Shown here piece by piece: positions 55,649-64,000 of a DNA stretch of 64,000 nt. The stretch lies in contig OZ316898.1 in the NCBI GenBank assembly GCA_973895155.1, positions 12,276,001 through 12,340,000 of the forward strand. Reading direction: 5' to 3'. Position 1 is the first letter of the stretch. The number at the start of each line of letters is the position of its first letter. Source of the DNA: Marsupella aquatica (Eukaryota; Marchantiophyta). The notes beneath the pieces were generated by a model. The model saw nothing but the letters and a program-made list of their open reading frames with translations, had not been told where the DNA came from and searched no databases. Position numbers and translations under genes: made by a program.

Positions 55649-56784
55649 CCTTTTTACATTATGTGTTTTCTTAGAGATGAAACCAAAGGCTCCACCACCA
55701 CGAGTGAGAGAAATGACGCTGAAGAACATGAATAGATAGCCTCTTAAGTTCTCTTCATGTTTTTCTTTCCTAGGTTTATGGTTTTTATTGAAAGGAGTGT
55801 CATTCATAAGGCACCCTGAGTTAAGTGCACACATCGTAGCATCGTTTGACTGTACCTTTTTTTGGTCAGTGTGTTTTTCTTGGCAGACACTTTACTTATA
55901 TAACAGCACTTCTATGCTCTCATATTTTATTTACTTTCAGATCGCTATTTGATCATATGCATATCAAATAGCGATGAGCATGCTATATCACAACATTTTG
56001 TTGACTCACCTAGATATTTTCTATACAACTGACAAGCATAGAGCTCATCTTCCTCAAATAGAATTATTTTGCTCAGTATATAAAATTTTGAGATAAATAC
56101 ACAATTGTGTGAAATGCCTAGAGAATTCTGACAACATAGACCTAAATTCTTAGAACACAACATTTGAAAACATGCTCAGATGGACATATGAAATTCTCAT
56201 TGATTGTCTTCAATGCTGGTTTATATTATTTTAAATAATATATATAATCTATTTCACAATTCCGGGTGCAAAAAGGGATGGTCCATTATTATACTGTGGT
56301 CAAACTTGATCACCATTGGAGGATCAAGGTCCAGACAAAGAATTGGAGGAATATTATGTCTTAGATAAAACCTACGTAACAAATTTCAAAATATTATTTA
56401 AAGTATATGCCAACTGGGTTTCCAGTCCGATAGTTTTCAGTGAGGATGACTTGGAACTCATCTACAGTAGTACACTGTCACTTTTCGTGCAAACAAGAAA
56501 AATGCGCCTATTTAAATTGCGTTGGTGGAACACTCTGCAGCCGGAAACTATCTGCAAAATCCCTTGCGCGCCTAATATTAATAGAATTAAATTTGATTCA
56601 GGTAACCTACCAGCCGCCCGGGATGCACGTGAAAGCATAGGGCAATTAAACCCCACCTGCCAAAATACCGCCCCCATCACTAAACTACCGGGGGCTCTAA
56701 AAATCGCGCACCCGGCAGATCTCTTGAGAGAACCGCCGCTACCCGTGATCGGTGATCCGGACTGGAAGCCACGGTCCACTGATG

Positions 56785-56832
56785 AAGGGGCGGCAGGATT
56801 CGAACCTGTGACCTGCGGAGAAATGCATTAAC
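56785..56832 (-). other. tRNA-like 3' half (T arm), probably a remnant
   Basis: On the minus strand 'aggttcgaatcct' has the T-loop invariant bases and a closing CAGG/CCTG stem, preceded by a five-base variable-loop-like 'aggtc'. It is followed by a C-rich acceptor-like strand (gccgcccct). I could not fold a matching 5' acceptor strand or an anticodon loop with T33 and a purine at 37, so it is not called a functional tRNA. A tRNA pseudogene or the head of a SINE are both possible. Confidence 0.3.
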
Positions 56833-56899
56833 TGCTCCTCCACATATCCCAAACCCCGTGAAATGATGACGAAAGAAAAACAATGCAGTCCAAATGCGA

Positions 56900-59537
56900 G
56901 CTTGTAACATTGTTTGGATAGTCACCCGCCTGACGGGGTCTTTGACGCCAAAATCGGACGCCGGCGGGTGATGACTTTTAGTGGCAGGGACATAAAACGG
57001 GTTGCTGACTGTAAGGCGGTCCATCGCGGATGCCCGCGGGGAATGCGTGGCCGTTGGATCTCTGATTGGACGGGTGGGATTGCATAGGAGACCCGAGGAT
57101 GGACTACGCTACGCCCATGGAACCTCTCCCTGGGGACGGTCAGCAGGTGAGAGGACTGGAAGAGTGTGAGAGAGAGTGCACGAGAGGCTGAGAGAGAGGG
57201 AGGGTCGAGTCCCTCGTCGTCAACAGACATCGAAAGCTTTTTCGGGTTCGCTTTGTTGGTTGAATTGAGGGAAGGGAAGGGAAGGGAACGAAGAATCTCG
57301 ATGGGGAGGTGAGCTGAGGAATGAGCAGAGTCCGATGATGGAGAGAGGAACAACGTGGAACTAACGAAGCTGTGCATAAGTTCTGCCGTTGTTGTGGCGC
57401 TGCAGGCTAGAGGAGCAGCCGAGCAGGAGTACTAGTAGTAAAGCTCCGTAGTTCAGTTCAGTTCAGTTCGGCTGACTGGCTGCTTTGAATGCTCCCTCTG
57501 TGAAGCTGTTTGTGTGCAGCGGTCACTCATTCATCATCGCTGCGATTCTCTCGTCTGGTCTCGTCTGGTGTGGTGTGGTGTGGTGTGGTGTGGTCTCGTG
57601 TCGTGTGGCCTGGGCTAGTTCCTTCGTCTCGGTCTGTTTGTTTGCTTGCTGAGCGCGAGGCTCGCTTCCAGTTTAGAAAGAAGTGAGCGGAGAACGAGAG
57701 GGCAGCACCTCGTGTAATTGAGTAGTGCCAGAGGATAGAGAGAGAGCCAGGCAGGCATGCACAGAGAGAGAGAGAGGGCGAGGGGAGGAGCAGAGGGAGG
57801 GAGGGAGGGGGAGGGAGGGGGAGTGAGAGATGGATAGATAGATAGATAGATAGGCTTGCAGGTCGACTTTTGTCTGCTCTCTCGGACAATAACAACAGCA
57901 GCAGCGCCAACCTTGCCTCGTGCAGGGCAGGGTGTGGTCCTTCCTGCTCTCGGGGGACCGGAGGGAGGGAGGGACTCGAGGGAGGGAAGAAAGGGGAAGG
58001 GAGAGAGACAAAGTACAGTAGTGTATATGATTTTTAAATTGGCAGCATTTTGGAGGAACTTTTTGCTGCGTTAGATAGATCGAAAGCGAGTGAGCGAGTC
58101 GTTCCTTCAGCATTTGCCCTTGTGTCTTGCTTGGCTTCCGCTGTGCTTTGCTTTGCCGTGGCTTGGCTTGGCTCGGCTCGGCTCGGCTCGGCTCGCCCGT
58201 GCACGAGTCGGGTGGTCCGGTATAGGCGCGGGGGAAGGGGACGGGACGGGAGGGGTCGGGTCGAGTCGAGTCGAGTCAGGTCATCGTGTAAAGTATGAGC
58301 ATCGTCGTCGCGTCTCGCATCATAGGGTAGAGTAGCGCGTTGCTTGAAGGGAGTGAAGAGGAGAGAGGAGAGGAGAGGAAGCACACAACAGTGGAGGAAA
58401 GAGGAAGGAAAGGGAGGGGCGGTTGTGTGTGGAGGGAGGGAGGGAGGGAGCGAGAGTCGGCAGTGGGGCACGGCTCGGCTCGGCTCGGCTCGACTGGAGA
58501 AGAAAGGGAATCGAAGGGAACGGAAGCGGAAGGAAGAGACGGAGGGTTAATGGTTCTGGTCCTCGGTCTCGTTGTGGTCGTGTCGTCTTCGTTTGGTGAC
58601 CTTGTTCGTAGCACAGCAGCAGAGCAGCAGCAGCAGGGGCATTTTGGGGGTGACGAAGATAGAGGAGTTTGTGTCTCGTGAATAGGAGCAAGTTAGGGTA
58701 CGGAGAGTGGAACACATCAGTGTCTTCATCTTAGCGAGCTTTTGGGTGAGGAGCGAAGGTGGGACGATAGCGGCCTGTAGTTTGAGCCCTGCAGAATTGT
58801 GGAAGGCCATTTTCGGGTACTGTCGAGGAAGTGCTGCATCTGGAAAAGACGTCTTGCGAATCTTGACTGACTAATTTAGTGTCTGCGCTGCGATTGAGAC
58901 ACGAGAGTGAAGTCCTGGGCAGGGCAGTGCATGTGCATATTCGGGGATCGGAAGTCGGAGGAAGGAGGCTCCGGGAGGTGTTCATGGTGGCGCCCCTGAC
59001 CTGATGGCATGGGAAACATTCCCCTGTCCAGCATCGGCCGGGCTTTGTAAGACTCGCGTAGCAGAAGCAGTGGAGGAGCGAGGTGCCTAAGGACATAGCG
59101 TGGGTTGTTGTACAGCGACGAGAGGGTTGTTTGCCTCCGAAGTCGCATACAGTCTCGTGCAGATCTACTCCATTGGAATCGAAGCATGCGTTATGATAGC
59201 TTGGTTTTGTTTGCGAGGCAGGGGTTCAGTTGAACCGGTTGGAGTGTGGAGAACTGTCGAAGTTTGGAGCAGGGTGCTTCCTCCACTTCGCAATGGGTAG
59301 CTCTTGAGATTTCCTCCTGTTGCGCTCTTCTTATGGACACGATCATTACTGCTGATAGGTCAGGTCGTAGTGCTGGACTTTGATGCCAATTTGCACCTTG
59401 CTGCAAATGCATGGGCGGGTGCTGGTGCGGCCGAAGAGAAAGGGGGAGTGCTGGTAGACATCAATCGTATGCGGGTGCTGACCTTGCTTAGGATAACTTT
59501 AAGATAGAGGCGGTGGGGCAAGGGTAGGCGCCGAGGT
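56900..59537 (+). promoter_or_regulatory. Purine-rich promoter and long 5' leader of the PP2A B' gene
   Basis: GC content rises sharply at about 56900. The block holds (ggtgt)n at about 57567-57592, (gata)n at 57832-57852, (ggag)n/(gggag)n at 57795-57825, (ggctc)n at 58165-58195, (gtcga)n at 58257-58276 and (gggag)n at 58432-58450. From about 58700 the DNA looks like ordinary leader sequence with several short upstream ORFs, for example 59100-59300 and 59304-59507. Where transcription starts, and whether a leader intron exists, cannot be decided here. Open frames on both strands of the purine block are compositional. Confidence 0.5.
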
Positions 59538-61912
59538 ATGATTAACAAAATTTCGAAGCGCCTGTCTATTCGCAACAAAGGGAGTAACAGGCCGAATGAC
59601 CCCAATGACCCAGGATCCGCAGGCGCCTCAACTACTGGAGGGGTTGGACCCGCAGCTCCAGCCCCAGCCCCGGCTGCCGCTGCCGCTCCTGCTGCGGGCC
59701 CTAATCTACGCGGAGGAGTAACTGCTCCTGCTGCGGGAGCTAGGGCTGCTGCAGCCCCCAGTAGCAGGAATAACGCTTCAACGGCAGCAGTACCCCCGAG
59801 ATTTGGACCAGGAAAGGAGAAGTTGTCACCGAACTTGACGCTCAACAATGGTCCAGGTCCCTTTTTTGATCCTCTGCCTGCTTTCAGAGACCTTCCAAGT
59901 TCTGACAGGCAGAATTTGTTCATTAAAAAGCTCCATCTTTGTTGTTACACTTTCGACTTCACTGACCCCACAAAGAATGTCAAGGAGAAAGAGATTAAGA
60001 GGCAAACCTTATTGGAGCTGGTGGAATACGTGACATCGGGAACAGGGAAGTTTACGGAGGCTGTGTTCGAAGATATCACTAAAATGCTTGTAACAAACCT
60101 GTTTCGTACGCTACCCCCCTCCTCTCATGAAAATACCGGAGCTGATAACTTTGATCCCGAAGAGGAGGAGCCAACCATGGAACCGGCATGGCCTCATCTT
60201 CAAATAGTGTACGAGTTTCTTCTTCGCTACATTGTGTCCCCTGAGACTGATGCTAAGCTAGCGAAGAGATACATCGATCACTCATTTGTCCTCAGATTAC
60301 TAGACCTATTTGACTCGGAGGATCCAAGGGAACGAGAATACTTGAAAACAATATTGCATCGCATTTATGGTAAGTTTATGGTACATCGTCCTTTCATTCG
60401 CAAGGCGATAAATAATATCTTTTATCGTTTCATTTTTGAAACAGAGAAGCACAATGGAATAGCAGAGTTACTGGAAATCCTTGGCAGTATCATTAATGGA
60501 TTTGCTCTTCCTCTCAAAGAGGAACACAAGCTATTTCTAGTGCGTGCCCTGATCCCCTTGCATAAGCCCAAGTGTGTGTCAATGTACCACCAACAGCTCT
60601 CTTATTGTATAACCCAATTCGTGGAAAAGGACTTCAAACTTGCGGACACTGTGATCAGAGGCCTCTTGAAGTACTGGCCAGTGACTAATAGCCAAAAGGA
60701 AGTCCTGTTCTTGGGCGAGTTAGAGGAAGTCTTGGAGGCTACCCAGGCAGCTGAGTTTCAACGGTGCATGGGTCCTTTGTTTCGACAAATAGGTCGCTGT
60801 CTCAACAGTTCGCACTTTCAGGTAAGCCAGCGTCTTTACCCGTCCTTCTGGTCAAGCCGCTGGGCTTTCTTTGTTGAGAGCAACGGATATCGAGAGTTTT
60901 TCGCGAACATTTTACGACATTTCTTAAAAGATGCATTTGGGTTTTCTTCTCTTAGTGATAGTTGAATCATTCCTCCTGCTCTGGTTCGTTCTGTTGTGTA
61001 ACAGACGATCAGTATATACTCTAGTCGGTGTCCAGTGTTTGGTCGGTATAATGAGCCTGAATCTCCAGTAGAAACAGTTACGATTTAAGGGTTCCGTGAC
61101 AGTGTGTCCCTGTTGGCATTCTATCTTAGGTTTTAGCCTCTGTCTCAGGGTGATTTATCTTGGTGTCTCCGTACTGATGACGCTGTTCAGGGATGTTAGT
61201 CTCTGGTTGACTATATTGTTGTTCAGATTATGTTGTGAAACGCTAGTGGTATGTTTATTACTTGAGTATCTGCGGGCTATGTAGTCGGCTCATACTTGGT
61301 TGTACTTTACTGATGTTTCCGTGCAAAACCTGGACTTTGTATTGAATATTGTTAAAGAATTGGTAACAGCTTGTGCCTTTTACTCGTCAGTGTTACGAAC
61401 TGGAGCCTGCGTAAATGTATTGGTTTCGCAAGCCAGTTGAACTGAATATCAACTGTGTTTTGTTACCTGAATTGATAAGAGTTCCACTTGGATATCTTGC
61501 AGTCTTGATACCATTTCCGTATTTGTGTTTCCAGGTGGCAGAGCGGGCCTTATTTTTGTGGAATAACGATCACATTGTAAGTCTGGTTGCACAGAACAGG
61601 CAGGTTGTGCTACCCCTCATTTTTACTGCCTTAGAGAGAAACACCAGGAGCCATTGGAATCAAGCAGTAAACGGGCTTACATTGAATGTCAGAAAGATGT
61701 TCTTGGAGATGGACCAGGATCTTTTCCAGGAGTGCCAGCGGAAATTTCAAGAAGATGAATCAAAAGCGAAGGAGGTAGAAGAGAAGCGGGAGACCACATG
61801 GAAGCGTCTGGAAGCTGCTGCTTCGACCAGACCTATAAGTACTGAGAATATGTTGAGCTCACTAGGCCTAAACAACAATCTTGCTTATGGCAGCAGGGCT
61901 ATCGTAAGCTAG
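59538..61912 (+). CDS. PP2A regulatory subunit B' (B56 family)
   Basis: Two exons, 59538-60821 and 61535-61912, joined in phase 0 across a 713-base intron (GTAAGC..TTTCCAG), giving 553 aa. Residues 1-26 are basic and Asn/Pro-rich. About 27-82 are Ala/Pro/Gly low-complexity. The B56 HEAT-repeat core starts at about 108 ('[20 protein letters not shown]') and runs on with '[17 protein letters not shown]', '[20 protein letters not shown]', '[20 protein letters not shown]', '[14 protein letters not shown]', '[20 protein letters not shown]', '[20 protein letters not shown]' and '[20 protein letters not shown]'. Exon 2 has '[14 protein letters not shown]' and ends soon after a helical charged tail. 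B' subunits hold the A/C core and choose substrates through LxxIxE motifs. The first ATG of the open frame is used. Reading through the intron start would stop after 48 codons, so a retained-intron form would lack the last repeats. Confidence 0.94.
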
Positions 61913-63732
61913 TGTTAGGTTCACGCGTTGTGGTTGTCCAAGGATGGGATGCGGTTGAGGTTGGAAGGAAACCCAAATCTCCTTGAATCTGAGCGTTCAC
62001 CCTGCATATTTGTTAGTATATAGGATTTCTGTTTGGCCCTGTGAAGGTGGGTCGAAGGTGTGCATTGCGCCTAGCTAGGGTGCCCGTAAGACGCATGTCT
62101 AATGGTGGACAGCAAATGCAATTCTATACATCTTATTTGCGAGGCTGAGGGGATGGGAAAAGGTGACTGTACGGAGCCTGTCATTATGTTATCTGTATGC
62201 CCACCATCTTTCCTCTCCTGCGGGATTCTCAGCATCGGAGCGTAGAGAAAGGGGAAGAAGGCAGGGAGGAGATGTGGAAAAGAGTTGGCCCTTAGTGTAA
62301 GATCTGTAGTTGCTTTGTTTGGGCAGCTTGTCTGCTTTCATTGTTTGGTGTAAAGACGGTCTTGTTCCTCCCTCAGCATCCAATGTGCTTCTGTCGTCAA
62401 TAGCCCCGTTATGGCGTTTTATGAGGTGTTCTACTTCCATATGAAGCACTGTAATAGGGGAACATCTGATGCGGGCTTCAACTGGACTTTTCTCACAGCC
62501 AGGTCACTTCCAAGTAAGCCGTTATTCTTGTAGATTAGATGCGTTACTTGTAGTTGGCAGTTGGAGTTACAGTGCAGGATCCCTTAACTGAAAGAGATCG
62601 GCTTGTGGGGTTGGCTTTGGTACTGGTTTGTAAGGAAGTGGAGCAATTATCATCAGTGCTTGGACTGAGTCGGATATCCCCACTGTCGGTGGGCCTTTTG
62701 TCTAAAAGCTCAAAATATGCAACTATGCTGTATTGGTACATCAATTGTCTCAAAACGTGGATACGAATCGCTCTATCCATCCTGATTTATGTTACTGGCA
62801 ATGGCAGTTGTGCCAGTTGTGCGTAACCTCGTTCGTTTGCCACTTGGCGTGCACAACTGAACTTACACCCTTTGAACGTCAAGCATGACCATATTTTTAC
62901 TCGTTCCAGTTGAGTTGATTACTTCCGATGGCGGGAGCGTTCTTTTAATTATGCCAGATTCCAGGCCATTGACGAAGTTTTGGACGTTTTTGCGGTTTTA
63001 CTTGAACATTATTTAGGTTTGGGGCAGTAGGATCTCCTCCAGTTGTTTTCGTTGGGGACACATGAAGGTTCTTAAAGTGGCACGACAAGTTAGGAGTCTG
63101 TCCTTCATTGAGACGTTCTCAATTGTCCTGGACTTTTGGTAGAAATTGCAGTTCTTACGAATAGGAGAAACTCATTAGCTATTGCTACTCGATTGTTAAT
63201 TAGTAGATCATGTCTTGATAGCGGTTGTCCTGGTTCTTACCTTTCTCCTTTCATCCCTGTTGCCTCCCTATTTGTCCCTTGTGGTTAGATACAGAATTCC
63301 ATTTTGTGCAAGTTTTGAATTTTGACTCCATGCACGTGGCACTGGTGTGAAGAAGCTGATGCTAATGCGGAGTGTTCTGAGACCAGTCACATTGCAACTT
63401 TGCTATGAATGTCGTCTAGGAGTCTCCCTTCTATGTTTGGTCTTTTGATCTAGATGGCCTCTGCGGTACCAAAGCAAGATATGCCGGTATCCCTTTGAGT
63501 TGTACTGGTTTATCCTTTTGTACATGAGTACGTAAAGTTTTTCTTGAGATTTGACTGCGTCAAAGATGCTTTGTTTTCTGTTGCTTTTCCTTAGAGTCTA
63601 TCTCTTTATGCTATAATCCCGAACAGGACCTTTTGCAGTTTTTGGGAGTTATATTCTTAAGATATGAGGTAATGGCTGCTGGTGATCTTGTTCAGTTAGC
63701 CTTGTAGCTAGAGGACGTGAGAACAATAAGCT
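61913..63732 (+). other. 3' flank of the PP2A B' gene; no further gene seen
   Basis: T/G-rich, non-repetitive DNA that looks transcribed (3' UTR or beyond). A short frame at 62554-62826 has no family resemblance. No clear polyadenylation signal can be singled out among several AT-rich words. Confidence 0.4.
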
Positions 63733-63935
63733 GACGAAGGCTGCTGCCAGGTTAAGTTCTTTATAATCTGTCTGGAGTTGTGGGATTGAGGTGCATTCAG
63801 TTAGTCGTAGCGGAGGGATGTGAAGGCGAGATGCTGATGAAGGCTGCTGCCAGGTTAAGTTCTTTTTAATATGATTGCGGAGTTGTGAGATTGATGTACA
63901 TTTGGATACAAGGGCTTATGTGGAAGTAGTGGGCA
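63733..63935 (+). repeat. 103-bp tandem duplication near the right edge
   Basis: Copies start at 63733 and 63836 with 'ga(c/t)gaaggctgctgccagg' and continue 'ttaagttctttataat' or 'ttaagttctttttaat', 'ggagttgtgggattga' or 'ggagttgtgagattga'. The second copy is more diverged toward its end. Confidence 0.85.
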
Positions 63936-64000
63936 TTATATCTAGTTTAGAGATTTGAAGTGCAGGTAGATTGAAACATTAATTTGAAGAAAGTTCCCCC

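Noticed and set aside
56316-56831. 171-codon plus frame, the longest unassigned frame on the right side
   Set aside because: No family resemblance, mixed codon bias, runs through the tRNA-like patch, and no splice or promoter support.
57527-58810. Many overlapping open frames on both strands upstream of the PP2A gene
   Set aside because: Pure purine/pyrimidine bias removes stop codons in several frames at once. The peptides are low complexity (Ser/Pro/Leu or Gly/Arg/Glu) and mutually overlapping.

Overview
This is nuclear DNA of a land plant. It has intron-split genes with GT..AG borders and plant-type family members: a thylakoid-type bestrophin, a CHR24-type SNF2 ATPase, a B56 (B') subunit of PP2A and a SUVH-type SRA protein. 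Most of the rest is decayed transposable elements and minisatellites. There are no operons, no CRISPR arrays and no prokaryotic features. Long intergenic repeat fields, purine-rich leader DNA and a piece resembling a plant mitochondrial group II intron ORF would fit a non-seed plant (moss, liverwort, lycophyte or fern), but the sequence alone does not prove the lineage.

Layout. 1-15.5 kb is a repeat desert. It holds dispersed repeats, (T/C)-rich minisatellite arrays that end in a Helitron-like hairpin, a palindrome-rich block, and a 5'-truncated LINE (11.2-14.3 kb) that is itself interrupted by another insertion. 15.99-17.01 kb carries an intronless SRA-domain gene that lacks the expected SET domain, followed by two tandem-repeat fields and a strong cluster of heat-shock-element half sites. 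21.2-23.8 kb is a four-exon bestrophin gene (minus). 24.4-30 kb is again repeats, including a Helitron-like array in reverse orientation and a probable mitochondrial-DNA insertion. 31.0-33.9 kb is a six-exon seven-TM TPRA1/Tmemb_40 gene (minus). 34-38 kb is repeats. 38.4-46.2 kb is a 20-exon SNF2 ATPase gene (minus). 47-56 kb holds a foldback MITE, a second LINE (minus, mutated active site) and more Helitron-like arrays. 57-59.5 kb is a purine-rich, microsatellite-rich promoter/leader leading into the two-exon PP2A B' gene at 59.5-61.9 kb (plus). The right end is a long 3' flank.

The five genes are unrelated housekeeping or regulatory genes: chromatin reading, chloride/anion transport, membrane receptor-like, DNA translocase, phosphatase targeting. 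I see no sign that they form a functional cluster. I built the exon models by hand from splice borders and reading-frame continuity. All coding models close in frame: 462, 275, 1052 and 553 aa for the spliced genes, 341 aa for the SRA gene. The most interesting structural signal is a dispersed family whose members share the same order: conserved segments, then a minisatellite array, then an 11-nt hairpin, a 10-nt spacer, and CTRR followed by T. This looks like a Helitron-type 3' end that has captured and expanded minisatellites.
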